Of a stretch of DNA of 64,000 nt, positions 24,888 through 34,326 are shown piece by piece. Position numbers and translations under genes: made by a program. Location of the stretch: the NCBI GenBank assembly GCA_029202665.1, contig CP119326.1, forward strand, positions 1,302,001-1,366,000, read 5' to 3'. Below the pieces are notes generated by a model. It ran no database searches and was not told where the DNA came from. It saw only the letters and a program-made list of their open reading frames with translations. The first letter of the stretch is position 1, and each line of letters starts with the position of its first letter. Source of the stretch: Candidatus Brevundimonas colombiensis. GTDB taxonomy: Bacteria > Pseudomonadota > Alphaproteobacteria > Caulobacterales > Caulobacteraceae.

Positions 24888-25415
24888 ATGACCGACATGG
24901 ACATCTTTCTGCTCATCATGCTGGGCGTGTTTCCCGCTCTGGTCATCGTCGGCGGTCTGAACGACCTGACCACGATGAAGATTCCCAACTGGATTTCGCT
25001 GGCCCTGGTCGGCGCCTTCTTTCCAGCCGCCCTGTTGGTCGGCGCCGCGCCGATCGACATCGCCATTCACGTGGGTATCGGTCTGGCCGCCCTGCTGGCG
25101 GGTATGGGCATGTTCGCCTTTGGCTGGATCGGTGGCGGCGACGCCAAGCTGTTGGCCGCAGGCTGCCTGTGGATGGGATTGAGCGGCGTGGCGCCTTTCC
25201 TTCTGTGGACGGGCGTAGCTGGCGGCGCCTTCTGCCTATTGCTGATGGCCGCGCGTCAGCACTTCTCGGCGGTTTCGCCCTTCGTGACCCAGGGCTGGGT
25301 GGTCAATCTGATGCAACCCAAAGGCGACATTCCCTATGGCGTCGCCATCGCCATCGGCGCCCTGATGGCCTTGCCCGAGAGCGGACTGGTCATGGCTTTC
25401 GCCTCTGGGCGTTAA
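24888..25415 (+). CDS. cpaA: Prepilin peptidase CpaA (TadV)
   Basis: A 175-residue polytopic membrane aspartyl protease. The two catalytic aspartates are D26 in GGLNDLTTMKIPNW and D85 in GGGDAKLLAAG, the GxGD-like motif of type IV prepilin peptidases. It lacks the N-methylation domain, as is usual for TadV. It cleaves the leader of PilA and the TadE-like pseudopilins. In-frame ATGs at 24888 and 24897 are both possible starts. First of the cpaA-H genes. Confidence 0.93.
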   Translation: MTDMDIFLLIMLGVFPALVIVGGLNDLTTMKIPNWISLALVGAFFPAALLVGAAPIDIAIHVGIGLAALLAGMGMFAFGWIGGGDAKLLAAGCLWMGLSGVAPFLLWTGVAGGAFCLLLMAARQHFSAVSPFVTQGWVVNLMQPKGDIPYGVAIAIGALMALPESGLVMAFASGR

Positions 25416-25534
25416 GGCCAGGCTGACCGACGTTCGGCGTGCTTAGGAAGCGTTAACCGATAGGCGGCATGATCGTTAACGGTAGGCGTCGGGGACTGAA
25501 TCCGTGATCAGAACGCCCGCCGGAGACAGTCTGG

Positions 25535-26452
25535 ATGAAGCCCGCCCGTATCGTCGTTCTGTGCATCGCCGCCGTTTCCGCCATTGGACTGGCCCTGGTG
25601 GTCCGGGCCATGGGATCGTCGTCTCACGAACCCGTCGCTCCGGCCGCCGCCGCACCCGTCGAAGTCCGTCCGATGGCCAAGGTTCTGGTCGCGGCCAAAG
25701 ATCTGCAGCCCGGAAAACGGATCACCGAGGCCGATCTGTCCTGGAAGGACTGGCCCGTCGACGAGGTCGCGCCGGTCTTCATCACCGACGGCTCGACCCC
25801 AAGACCCGCAAAGCCCGTCCAGGATAGCCCTGCCGAGAAGGCCGCCGGTGCGGCAGAGCGGGTGGCCAAGGCGGCGACCGAGATCGCCGGAACCGGCGCC
25901 AAGTCCGACTATATCGGCGCCGTCGTGCGCGAATCCATTCTGGCGGGGGAGCCGATCCTGGCGCGCAAGATCGTGCGGGCGGGCGACAGCGGCTATATGG
26001 CCGCCTATCTTGAGCCGGGGATGCGGGCCATGGCCATCGCGGTCACGGTGGAATCCGCCGCCGGCGGCTTCATCCTGCCGGGCGACCGGGTCGATGTCGT
26101 CATGACCGCCGAAACCAACCGCGACGGCGCGATCGAAGGCGGGCTTAAGTCCAAATACGTGTCGGGCGTGGTTCTGCAGAACATCAAGGTTCTGGCCATC
26201 GACCAGGCCACGCGGGTCGGGGACGACGCCCAGGCCGTGGTCGGCGCGACCGCCACCCTGGAGGTTCGTCCGCAGGACGCCGTCCTGGTGGCGCAGGCCA
26301 AGTCGGAAGGCGAACTGTCCCTGTCGCTGCGCTCCTATGCCGACACGGCCGGGCCGTCCGGCGCCACGCGCAGACCCACAGCCGGCCAGTCCCGCCCGCA
26401 AGCGGTGCGTATCTATCGCGGCGGCGCGCCCGAAGTGGTGGCCGTGCCATGA
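25535..26452 (+). CDS. cpaB: Flp pilus assembly protein CpaB (RcpC)
   Basis: A 305-residue protein with an N-terminal membrane anchor/signal (about 5-25, IVVLCIAAVSAIGLALVV). A SAF-like domain follows (MAKVLVAAKDLQPGKRITEADLSW, then GEPILARKIVRAGDSG), and a RcpC/CpaB C-terminal region (PGDRVDVVMT, VLQNIKVLAID). CpaB is a periplasmic component thought to support the CpaC secretin. The stop overlaps the cpaC ATG by 4 bases. Confidence 0.92.
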   Translation: MKPARIVVLCIAAVSAIGLALVVRAMGSSSHEPVAPAAAAPVEVRPMAKVLVAAKDLQPGKRITEADLSWKDWPVDEVAPVFITDGSTPRPAKPVQDSPAEKAAGAAERVAKAATEIAGTGAKSDYIGAVVRESILAGEPILARKIVRAGDSGYMAAYLEPGMRAMAIAVTVESAAGGFILPGDRVDVVMTAETNRDGAIEGGLKSKYVSGVVLQNIKVLAIDQATRVGDDAQAVVGATATLEVRPQDAVLVAQAKSEGELSLSLRSYADTAGPSGATRRPTAGQSRPQAVRIYRGGAPEVVAVP

Positions 26453-28002
26453 AAGCCGATCCGATGCGCCCGCCCTTGTTGAAAAAGACCGTCGCCATCG
26501 CCTGCGCGCTGCTGGCCGGCCTGGCCGTCGCGCCCGCCGGCGCAGCCCAGACCCGCGCCGCCGTGTCGACGGGCGCGGCCCCTCGACTGATCAACCTGCC
26601 GCGCGGCACGTCGTTCGCCGTGGATCTGCCGGCCGACGCGCGCGACGTGATCGTCTCCAACCCGCAGGTGGCCGAGGCCATGCTGCATTCCCCGCGCCGC
26701 ATCACCGTCATCGGCGTGGCGCCGGGCGAGACCGACGCGGTCTTCCTGGACGGCGTCGGCCGCACCATCCTGAGCCTGCGGGTGCGGGTGGACGCGGGCA
26801 CCAGCGCGCTTCAGGACACCTTGAACCGGATGATCCCCGGCGGTCAGGTCAAGGCCGAGGCCGTCAACGACAGCATCATCCTGAGCGGCGTGGCGGACAA
26901 TCCGGCCGCATCGGCCCAGGCGACGCGCATCGCCACGGCCTTCGTTTCCGCGCCCGAGAAGGTGTTGAACCTGATCACCGTGCCGGGTTCGGACCAGGTG
27001 ACCCTGAAGGTCCGCGTGGTCGAGGTTCAGCGCAACGTCATCAAACAACTGGGCTTCAACACCTCGGCGGTGGTCGGACGGCTGGGCGACACCCAATGGC
27101 TGTTGAGCAACGCCGCCACCTGGGGAGTCAACGGCGCGCTGCTGGGAGGCATCAGCGCCGGTTCGTCGATCGACACGACCAAGAACTATCAGATGCAGGC
27201 GCCTTGCGTCGGGGCGGGCTGGCAGCCCGGCGCATTGTGCCCCTACACGGTGCATGGCGGCGCGCCTGGCGATCCCTCGAACTGGGACACCGCCCAGCCC
27301 GGCACGGGCCCCGGCTCCAATGGCCTGAACAAGGGCGAGGCCATGGTGAAGGCGTTCGAGCGGGTCGGCCTGCTGCGCACCCTGGCCGAGCCGAACCTGA
27401 CCTCGGTCAACGGCGAGTCCGCCAGCTTCCTGGCCGGGGGCGAGTTCCCCGTGCCGGCCAGCCGCGACGCCCAGGGCCAGATCACCGTTCAATACAAACC
27501 CTACGGCGTTGGTCTGGCCTTCCGTCCGATCGTTCTGTCGGGCGGCCGCATCAGCCTGCAGGTCAAGGTGGAGGTGTCGGAACTGTCGTCCCAGGGCGGC
27601 CTGACCATCGGCGCCGGCACGGCCTCGTCCATCACCCTGCCGGGCCTGACCGTGCGCCGCAGCGAGAACACCATCGAAATCCCCTCCGGCGGCTCGATGA
27701 TGATCGCCGGCCTGCTGCAGGAAAACAGCCGCCAGGCCGTCGATTCCTTGCCCGGCGTCACCAATCTGCCGGTGTTGGGCCAGTTGTTCCGGTCGCGTGA
27801 CTATCTGATGGGCGAGACCGAACTGGTGGTGATCGTGGAGCCCTATATCGTCGGCCCGACCTCGCCTGATCGGATGCAGACGCCGGCGGACGGCCTGCGC
27901 ATCGCCTCCGACAGCCAGACCATTCTCTTTGGCCAGTTGAACCAGGTCTATGGCCTGCCGAACGCGCCCCCGGCCGGCTCGGTCGGCTATGTGATCGAGT
28001 GA
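26449..28002 (+). CDS. cpaC: Flp pilus outer-membrane secretin CpaC
   Basis: A 517-residue secretin. It has a signal peptide (about 1-33), the pilus N domain (SNPQVAEAMLHSPRRITVIG), a BON-like middle region, and the secretin core with VKVRVVEVQR-type strands, NGESASFLAGGEFPVP, GVGLAFRPIV and the terminal signature LPVLGQLFRSRDY..ETELVVIVEPYIV. It forms the outer-membrane channel for the Flp pilus. The ATG at 26449 overlaps the cpaB stop, and the cpaD start overlaps its stop. A one-domain paralogue of its N-terminal part lies at 23981. Confidence 0.95.
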   Translation: MKADPMRPPLLKKTVAIACALLAGLAVAPAGAAQTRAAVSTGAAPRLINLPRGTSFAVDLPADARDVIVSNPQVAEAMLHSPRRITVIGVAPGETDAVFLDGVGRTILSLRVRVDAGTSALQDTLNRMIPGGQVKAEAVNDSIILSGVADNPAASAQATRIATAFVSAPEKVLNLITVPGSDQVTLKVRVVEVQRNVIKQLGFNTSAVVGRLGDTQWLLSNAATWGVNGALLGGISAGSSIDTTKNYQMQAPCVGAGWQPGALCPYTVHGGAPGDPSNWDTAQPGTGPGSNGLNKGEAMVKAFERVGLLRTLAEPNLTSVNGESASFLAGGEFPVPASRDAQGQITVQYKPYGVGLAFRPIVLSGGRISLQVKVEVSELSSQGGLTIGAGTASSITLPGLTVRRSENTIEIPSGGSMMIAGLLQENSRQAVDSLPGVTNLPVLGQLFRSRDYLMGETELVVIVEPYIVGPTSPDRMQTPADGLRIASDSQTILFGQLNQVYGLPNAPPAGSVGYVIE

Positions 28003-28688
28003 GCGCCCCCATGATCCGCACCCCGATTGTCGCCGTTCTGGTTGTCGCCGCCCTGGGCTTGAGCGCCTGCGTCGGCGGGCCGGCCAGCCTGGGCGGCGAG
28101 CCGCCGCTGACGCCGACATCGCGCTATGCGCTGCAGGTCGAACCAAACCTGGACCGGATCGCCCTGGCGGTTCATGACGCCGGCCTGTCGCCTGCCCAGA
28201 ATGCGGCCCTTCAGGCCCTGATCGGCCGCTACGCCCAGGTCGAGGGCGGGCCGCTGGTGATCGAGGCGCCGGCCGGCGCCGATCCGGTCGCCCTCAACCA
28301 GGCCTACGCCGTCCAGGCCGCCCTGTCCGCCTGGGGCGTGCCGGCCGAACGCATCCGTCTGGTCAGCTATGCCGCGCCCGATCCGCGCGCGCCGGTGGTC
28401 GTGGGCTTCGAGACCCTGCACGCCGTGGTGCCCCAGTGCGGGCGCAACTGGGGCAATCTGAGCCGTTCGGGCGACAACCAGTCCGCCTCAAACTTCGGCT
28501 GCGCGGTCACGGCCAATCTGGCCGCCCAGATCGCCGATCCGCGCGACATCCAGCGTCCGCGCGCCATGACCCCCGCCGACGCCAGTCGTCGCACCGTGGT
28601 CTTCGACCAGTACCGCGCCGGCAAACAGACCGCGGCCGAGGCGGAAACCCTGGTGCGGGAGACCGCCGTTTCCCGCGCGGTGAACTAA
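27999..28688 (+). CDS. cpaD: Pilus assembly lipoprotein CpaD
   Basis: A 229-residue lipoprotein with lipobox LSAC (cysteine near residue 24). The CpaD body follows: TPTSRYALQVEPNLDRIALAVHDAGLS, and CAVTANLAAQIADPRDIQRPRAM near the C-terminus, the family's most conserved stretch. It probably assists the CpaC secretin in the outer membrane. The GTG at 27999 overlaps the cpaC stop; an in-frame ATG at 28011 gives a more compact signal peptide and may be the true start. Confidence 0.9.
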   Translation: MSAPMIRTPIVAVLVVAALGLSACVGGPASLGGEPPLTPTSRYALQVEPNLDRIALAVHDAGLSPAQNAALQALIGRYAQVEGGPLVIEAPAGADPVALNQAYAVQAALSAWGVPAERIRLVSYAAPDPRAPVVVGFETLHAVVPQCGRNWGNLSRSGDNQSASNFGCAVTANLAAQIADPRDIQRPRAMTPADASRRTVVFDQYRAGKQTAAEAETLVRETAVSRAVN

Positions 28689-28691
28689 GTC

Positions 28692-30233
28692 ATGAGCACA
28701 GCGCCCGCCCCCCGATCCTTCGAAGCCTTCGACGAAGGTTTCGACGTGGACATGGAGTTCGACGACGCGCCGGCGGTCCGTACAGCCGGTCCGGCGCGCG
28801 GCCCCATGCCGTTCATGGATGCGGCGGACGCGGCGTCGGCCGGCGGATACAATCCCGTGGGCGAGGTCGTGGCCCAGGCCGAGGCCAGCCTGGCCGAACC
28901 CTATCCGGCGACGACGGAACTGGCGCCTGCGGCCCTGACGCCGACCGGTCTGGCGCCCGCCGCCGCCATCGGCGAGGTGTCGGTGCCGCGCATCGCCATC
29001 CACGTCTTCGCCGAGCGTCAAGACACCCTGGCGGCCGCCGAGCGCGCGGCCCAGGATCGCCGCCTGTCGCGCGCCACCACCCAGATCCGCATCGGCGGCG
29101 TGGCCGCGGCGGTCGAGACCTATCAGCACGAGCCGACGCCGCCGCTGATCATCGTGGAATGCCTGAAGGATCCGCAGACCCTGTTGTGGGAGGTCGATCA
29201 ACTGGCCGAGGTCTGCGACGCCGGCACCAAGGTCATCGTGGTCGGGGCGACCAACGACATCATCCTGTTCCGCGAACTGATGCGGCGCGGGGTCAGCGAA
29301 TATCTGGTCGCGCCGCTTCAGCCGCTGCAGTTGATCGCGGCCATCGGCGGCCTGTTCAACGACCCGGCCCAGCCCTTCGTCGGCCGCACCATCGCCTTCG
29401 TCGGCGCGCGAGGCGGGGCGGGGGCCTCGGCCGTGGCGCACAACACCGCCTATGCGATCTCGGAGCGGATCGGCGCCAACACCGTCATCGTCGACTATGA
29501 CCTGCCGTTCGGCACGGCGGGACTGGACTTCAACCAGGATCCGCTGAGCGGCGTCGCCGACGCCCTGGGCCAGCCCGACCGGCTGGACGCAACGCTGCTG
29601 GATCGGATGATGGTCCGCTGCACCGACAAGCTGAGCCTGTTCGCCGCGCCCGCCAGTCTGGACACGGACTGGGACATCTCCACCGAGGCGTTCGAGGAGG
29701 TGACGAACCAGATCCGCGCCACCGCGCCTTTTGTGGTTTTGGACCTGCCGCATCTGTGGTCGCCGTGGATGCGCCGCACCCTGATCAGCGCCGACGAGGT
29801 GGTGGTGGTGGCCACGCCCGACCTGGCGTCCCTGCGCAACGCCAAGAACATGATCGACCTGATCCGCCAGGGGCGGCCCAATGATGCGCCGCCGCGTCTG
29901 GTGCTGAATCAGATCGGCGTGCCGGGACGGCCCGAGATTCCGGCCAAGGACTTCGGCGCCGCCCTGGGCGTCCACGCCAGCCTGATGATCCCGTTCGACG
30001 CCAAGACTTTCGGTGCGGCGGCCAACAATGGTCAGATGATCCTGGACGCCGGGTCCAAGACCAAGGCCGCCGAGGCTTTCCAGACCCTGGCCCAGATCGT
30101 GTCGCGCCGTGAACTGCCCGCCGTCGCCGGTCCCAAGGGTCGGACGGCCAAGCCAGGCAAGGCGGAAAAGGCGGCCAAGCCCGTCGATGGCGCGTCCAAG
30201 TCGCTGTTCGCAAACATGTTCAAGAAGCGCTGA
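28692..30233 (+). CDS. cpaE: Pilus localisation ATPase-like protein CpaE (TadZ)
   Basis: A 513-residue MinD/ParA-related protein. It has an acidic low-complexity N-terminus (about 1-100), a receiver-like atypical domain (about 100-220), then the ParA-fold domain. The P-loop reads GARGGAGASAVAHN (about 236-249), so both the signature lysine and the phosphate-binding lysine of KGGxGKT are replaced. Such atypical P-loops are known in TadZ/CpaE. VDYDLPFGTAGLDFNQDP and FVVLDLPHLWSPW are the switch and Walker B-like strands. CpaE directs the pilus machine to the pole. The C-terminus is Lys/Ala-rich. Confidence 0.92.
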   Translation: MSTAPAPRSFEAFDEGFDVDMEFDDAPAVRTAGPARGPMPFMDAADAASAGGYNPVGEVVAQAEASLAEPYPATTELAPAALTPTGLAPAAAIGEVSVPRIAIHVFAERQDTLAAAERAAQDRRLSRATTQIRIGGVAAAVETYQHEPTPPLIIVECLKDPQTLLWEVDQLAEVCDAGTKVIVVGATNDIILFRELMRRGVSEYLVAPLQPLQLIAAIGGLFNDPAQPFVGRTIAFVGARGGAGASAVAHNTAYAISERIGANTVIVDYDLPFGTAGLDFNQDPLSGVADALGQPDRLDATLLDRMMVRCTDKLSLFAAPASLDTDWDISTEAFEEVTNQIRATAPFVVLDLPHLWSPWMRRTLISADEVVVVATPDLASLRNAKNMIDLIRQGRPNDAPPRLVLNQIGVPGRPEIPAKDFGAALGVHASLMIPFDAKTFGAAANNGQMILDAGSKTKAAEAFQTLAQIVSRRELPAVAGPKGRTAKPGKAEKAAKPVDGASKSLFANMFKKR

Positions 30234-30236
30234 CGG

Positions 30237-31877
30237 ATGTTCGGCAAGCGCACAGGCCAGCCCGGCGTCGCCCCGGCGCCCCCGCGACCCGCCCCGGCGG
30301 CCGCGGCCGAGCCTGTGTCGGTGTTCAAGACGGAGGCCGCGCCCGCCGCCAAGCCGGCGCCTGACTACGCCTTCGCCGACGAGGCGTTCGAACCGGCGGC
30401 CGAGGCCTTCGCCCGCGCCGATGCGCCGCCTGTGTCAAGCGGACCCGCGACGGCCTCGATCGACCGGCTGGACGCCTTGGCGTCGCGTCCGCGTTCCAAG
30501 CCAGAGGCGCCGCGTCCGGCCGCTGGCGGCGCGGGTCCCAAGCCCACCGCCGGGCTGGAACAGCTGAAGAAGGCCCAGGCGGTCGCCGAGATCGTCCGCG
30601 AACAGAGCGATTACTATCACGCCACGAAGACGACCATCTTCAACGCGCTGATGAACACCATCGACCTGGCCCAACTGGCGCATCTGGATCAGAAGGCCGC
30701 GTCGGAGGAAATCCGCGACATCGTCTCCGAACTGGTGGCGATCAAGAACGTCTCCATGTCGGTCGCCGAGCAGGAGCATCTGGTTCAGGACATCGTCAAC
30801 GACGTCCTGGGCTATGGTCCGCTGGAACCGCTGCTGGCGCGCGACGACATCGCCGACATCATGGTCAATGGCGCGGGGCGGGTCTTCATCGAAGTCGCGG
30901 GCAAGGTCCAGCTGACGAACGTCCGTTTCCGCGACAACTCCCAGCTGATGAACATCTGTCAGCGGATCGTGTCGCAGGTCGGCCGCCGCGTCGATGAATC
31001 CAGTCCCATCTGCGACGCCCGTCTGCCGGACGGGTCGCGCGTCAACGTCATCGCGCCGCCCCTGGCCATCGATGGTCCGACCCTGACCATTCGTAAGTTC
31101 AAGAAGGACAAGCTGACGATGAAGAATCTGGTGGAGTACGCCTCCATCAGTCCCGAGGGCGCGCGCGTCCTGGGCGTCATCGGCGCGTCGCGATGCAATC
31201 TGGTCATCTCGGGCGGCACAGGCTCGGGCAAGACGACGCTGCTGAACACCCTGACGGCCTTCATCGATCCGACCGAGCGCGTCATCACCTGCGAGGACGC
31301 CGCCGAACTGCAGTTACAGCAGCCGCACGTCGTGCGTCTGGAAACCCGCCCGCCGAACCTGGAAGGCCAGGGCACCATCACCATGCGTGATCTGGTCAAG
31401 AACTGCCTTCGGATGCGTCCCGAACGGATCATCGTCGGCGAGGTGCGCGGACCCGAAGCCTTCGACCTGTTGCAGGCGATGAACACCGGCCACGACGGTT
31501 CCATGGGCACCCTGCACGCCAACAGCCCACGCGAAGCCATCAGCCGAATGGAGTCCATGATCACCATGGGCGGATACGGCCTGCCGTCACGCACCATCCG
31601 CGAGATGATCGTGGGGTCGGTCGATGTCATCATCCAGGCCGCCCGTCTGCGCGACGGCTCGCGCCGGATCACCCACATCACCGAGGTCGTGGGCCTGGAA
31701 GGCGACGTGATCGTGACCCAGGACCTGTTCGTCTACGACATCACCGGCGAGGACGAGAACGGCAAGATCGTCGGCCGTCACCGTTCCACCGGCATCGCCC
31801 GCCCGCGCTTCTGGGACCGCGCCCGCTACTATGGACTGGAGCGCGAACTGGCCGACGCCCTGGACGCGGCGGAATAG
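30237..31877 (+). CDS. cpaF: Flp pilus assembly ATPase CpaF (TadA)
   Basis: A 546-residue secretion ATPase. A proline/alanine-rich N-terminal 100 residues precede the N domain (VAEQEHLVQDIVNDVLGYGPLEPLL). Walker A is GGTGSGKTTLLNTL (about 325-338), the Asp box is ITCEDAAELQL, Walker B is RIIVGEVRGPEAFDLL and the His box is GHDGSMGTLHANSP. It powers pilus extension and retraction at the inner membrane with CpaG and CpaH. It starts 3 bases after cpaE. The length and motifs are standard. Confidence 0.96.
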   Translation: MFGKRTGQPGVAPAPPRPAPAAAAEPVSVFKTEAAPAAKPAPDYAFADEAFEPAAEAFARADAPPVSSGPATASIDRLDALASRPRSKPEAPRPAAGGAGPKPTAGLEQLKKAQAVAEIVREQSDYYHATKTTIFNALMNTIDLAQLAHLDQKAASEEIRDIVSELVAIKNVSMSVAEQEHLVQDIVNDVLGYGPLEPLLARDDIADIMVNGAGRVFIEVAGKVQLTNVRFRDNSQLMNICQRIVSQVGRRVDESSPICDARLPDGSRVNVIAPPLAIDGPTLTIRKFKKDKLTMKNLVEYASISPEGARVLGVIGASRCNLVISGGTGSGKTTLLNTLTAFIDPTERVITCEDAAELQLQQPHVVRLETRPPNLEGQGTITMRDLVKNCLRMRPERIIVGEVRGPEAFDLLQAMNTGHDGSMGTLHANSPREAISRMESMITMGGYGLPSRTIREMIVGSVDVIIQAARLRDGSRRITHITEVVGLEGDVIVTQDLFVYDITGEDENGKIVGRHRSTGIARPRFWDRARYYGLERELADALDAAE

Positions 31878-31880
31878 ATC

Positions 31881-32858
31881 ATGCTGCCGATCCTCGCCGC
31901 CGTTCTGGCCTTCATCACCATCGGCGGCCTGGGCTGGGTCTTCGTCGGCGGCGAGGATTCCTCGTCCCAGGCGCTCAAGCGCGCCCAGACCCTGGCCGAA
32001 GGCAAGAAGAACCCCGCCGTCGCCCGCAAGGCCGCCGTCGCCAACACGCCCGAAGCGCGTCGCAAGCAGATCCTGGTTCAGCTGCAGGAGGCGGATCGGC
32101 GCGAGCGCAAGGCGCGGACCACATTGGACTCGCGCCTGAAACAGGCGGGGTTGAGCGCGGGCGTGCGGGCCTTCTACATCGTCTCGGCCGTGGTCGGCAT
32201 GATCGCCCTGCTGGTCGCCCTGGTGCTGGGCCTGCCGATCCTGGTGGTGATCGGCGTAGGGCTGATCTTCGGCCTGGGCGCGCCGCGCTGGGTCGTCGGC
32301 TTCCTGGCCAGCCGGCGGATGAAGAAGTTCTCGCTGGAGTTTCCCAACGCCGTCGACATCATCGTGCGCGGCATCAAGTCGGGCCTGCCGGTCCACGAGT
32401 GTTTCAAGATCATCGGCCGTGAAAGCCCCCTGCCGCTGGGACCGGAGTTCCAGAGGCTGGTCGAGGGACTGGGCGTGGGCATGACCCTGGAGCAGGCGCT
32501 GGACCGGATGTACCAGCGGATGCCGACGCCCGAACTGCGGTTCTTCACCATCGTCATCGCCATTCAACAGAAGACGGGCGGCAATCTGGCCGAGGCGCTG
32601 AGCAATCTGTCGACCGTGTTGCGCGCGCGCCGGATGATGGGCGAGAAGATCAAGGCCCTGTCGTCCGAGGCCCTGGCCTCGGCCGGCATCATCGCCTCCC
32701 TGCCGCCGGCGGTCATGCTGATGGTGATGCTGACGACCCCGGCCTATATGATGCCGCTGTTCAACGACATCCGGGGCAACTTCATGCTGCTGGTGGCGGC
32801 GGCGCTGATGGCCACAGGCGTCTTCGTGATGAAGCGCATGATCTCGTTCAAGTTCTGA
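31881..32858 (+). CDS. cpaG: Flp pilus inner-membrane platform protein CpaG (TadB)
   Basis: A 325-residue T2SSF-domain protein. It has an N-terminal membrane helix (about 3-24), a charged cytoplasmic region (EADRRERKARTTLDSRLKQ), two helices near 100-145, then the T2SSF domain (LEFPNAVDIIVRGIKSGLPVHECF, IQQKTGGNLAEALSNLSTVL) and C-terminal membrane helices. It partners CpaH to couple CpaF to the pilus base. Lies 3 bases after cpaF. Confidence 0.93.
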   Translation: MLPILAAVLAFITIGGLGWVFVGGEDSSSQALKRAQTLAEGKKNPAVARKAAVANTPEARRKQILVQLQEADRRERKARTTLDSRLKQAGLSAGVRAFYIVSAVVGMIALLVALVLGLPILVVIGVGLIFGLGAPRWVVGFLASRRMKKFSLEFPNAVDIIVRGIKSGLPVHECFKIIGRESPLPLGPEFQRLVEGLGVGMTLEQALDRMYQRMPTPELRFFTIVIAIQQKTGGNLAEALSNLSTVLRARRMMGEKIKALSSEALASAGIIASLPPAVMLMVMLTTPAYMMPLFNDIRGNFMLLVAAALMATGVFVMKRMISFKF

Positions 32859-32868
32859 GGCAGGCGGC

Positions 32869-33849
32869 ATGGAAGGCTTCATCCGTTTCATCACCGATCC
32901 GCAGAACCTGCTCAGCATCGGCGTGGGCGTGCTGGTCTTTGCAACCGTCCTGACCCTGATGTCGTCGATGACCGGCGGGGTGAAGCTGGACAAGCGGATG
33001 AAGGCGGTCGCGGAACGCCGCGACGATCTGAAACGCCGGTCGCGCGCCAGTATGAGCGCTGGCCCGGGCGCGCTGCGTCACACCGACGAAGGGTTCAAGA
33101 AACGGGTGGTCGACCGGCTGAACCTGACCAAGCTGCTGGAAGACCCCAAGGTCGCCGGCCAGATGGTGCAGGCCGGTTTTCGCGGGCCAAAGCCGCTGAC
33201 CACCTTCTACTTCTTCCGTTTCGCCTCGCCCTTCATCTTCATGATCGTGGCGGCCTTCTACATGTTCGTCATCAAGGTCGTGGACTGGCCCACGATGAAC
33301 AAGCTGACGCTGGTGATGGCGGCGGCGGTAGCGGGCTTCTATGCGCCCAACCTGTATCTGAAGAACCGCATCGACAAGCGCCGCGCCTCCATCATGCAGG
33401 CGTTCCCGGACGCCCTGGATCTGATGCTGATCTGTGTGGAGGCCGGGATGTCCATCGAGGCGGCGATCACCAAGGTCAGCCAGGAGATGGGGCCGTCGTC
33501 CATCGACCTGGCCGAGGAATTGTCGCTGCTGTCGGCCGAACTGTCCTATCTGCCGGACCGTCGCGTGGCCTATGAAAACCTGGGCAAGCGCACCAACCAT
33601 CCGGGGGTCAAGGCGGTGGCGACGGCCATGACCCAGGCGGAAACCTATGGCACGCCGCTGGCCAATGCGCTGCGCGTGATGGCCAAGGAAAACCGTGACC
33701 TGCGCCTGTCGGCGGCGGAGAAGAAGGCGGCCGCCCTGCCGGCCAAACTGACCGTGCCGATGATCCTGTTCTTCCTGCCGGTGCTGTTCATCGTCATCCT
33801 GGGGCCGGCGATCCTGAACGTCATCGACATGATGAAGGCGGGCAACTAG
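32869..33849 (+). CDS. cpaH: Flp pilus inner-membrane platform protein CpaH (TadC)
   Basis: A 326-residue T2SSF-domain protein. It has an N-terminal membrane helix (LLSIGVGVLVFATVLTLMSS), paired helices near 110-165, the T2SSF domain (AFPDALDLMLICVEAGMSIEAAI, MTQAETYGTPLANALRVMAKENR) and a last pair of hydrophobic helices ending NVIDMMKAGN. Last gene of the cpa cluster. Its TAG overlaps the TAG of the convergent gene within the palindrome CTAG at 33846-33849. Confidence 0.93.
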   Translation: MEGFIRFITDPQNLLSIGVGVLVFATVLTLMSSMTGGVKLDKRMKAVAERRDDLKRRSRASMSAGPGALRHTDEGFKKRVVDRLNLTKLLEDPKVAGQMVQAGFRGPKPLTTFYFFRFASPFIFMIVAAFYMFVIKVVDWPTMNKLTLVMAAAVAGFYAPNLYLKNRIDKRRASIMQAFPDALDLMLICVEAGMSIEAAITKVSQEMGPSSIDLAEELSLLSAELSYLPDRRVAYENLGKRTNHPGVKAVATAMTQAETYGTPLANALRVMAKENRDLRLSAAEKKAAALPAKLTVPMILFFLPVLFIVILGPAILNVIDMMKAGN

Positions 33850-34280
33850 GCCGCTTCGGCGGCGGCTTTAAGCCCTTCCGCGATGGCGTCGTGGGCCTTG
33901 CGGATCGCAGGGCGATGTTTGTCATGGAACAGTTCGCCGCGCAGGCCTGAAAAGCGGACGCCGGCGGCGACGATGCAGTTGCCCGGCGCCAGTTCGTCGA
34001 TCTGGATGTAACGCAGGCTCTGGAACAGGAACCCGCGTCGTTCGGCCCAGACCAGCCGTCCGCGCGGCTGCCATTCGACGATCTGGGCCAGGGCCTGATG
34101 CGGCGCCATCTCGGGCCAGGCCTCGGTCATGGTCAGGCGGCCGCCGAAGGCGATGACGCCTTCGACCTCGGCGTCGACCGGGTTCCAGGCGCCCCAGCCG
34201 GCCAGGTCCGCGACCAGATCCCAAATCCGGTCCGAGGTCGCCTGAACCCCGACGCGCTTTTCGATGCGAGTGTCATCCAT
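33846..34280 (-). CDS. SRPBCC (START-like) domain protein
   Basis: A 144-residue single-domain protein of the SRPBCC/polyketide-cyclase fold: RVGVQATSDRIWDLVADLAGWGAWNPVDAEVEG is the typical N-terminal helix-grip segment. The ligand is unknown; members bind hydrophobic small molecules or act as lipid or coenzyme carriers. No signal peptide is present. The stop overlaps that of the convergent cpaH. A 46-base gap separates its start from the ferredoxin-like gene on the same strand. Confidence 0.82.
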   Translation of the reverse strand: MDDTRIEKRVGVQATSDRIWDLVADLAGWGAWNPVDAEVEGVIAFGGRLTMTEAWPEMAPHQALAQIVEWQPRGRLVWAERRGFLFQSLRYIQIDELAPGNCIVAAGVRFSGLRGELFHDKHRPAIRKAHDAIAEGLKAAAEAA

Positions 34281-34326
34281 GATTTCGCTCTGGCACGGCT
34301 GGCCGCTGGAAGGAAGGCGCCAGCGC

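Noticed and set aside
30237..30560. Frameshift at the start of cpaF because of the odd Pro/Ala-rich N-terminus
   Set aside because: The frame is continuous, begins 3 bases after cpaE, and low-complexity N-termini are usual in CpaF.
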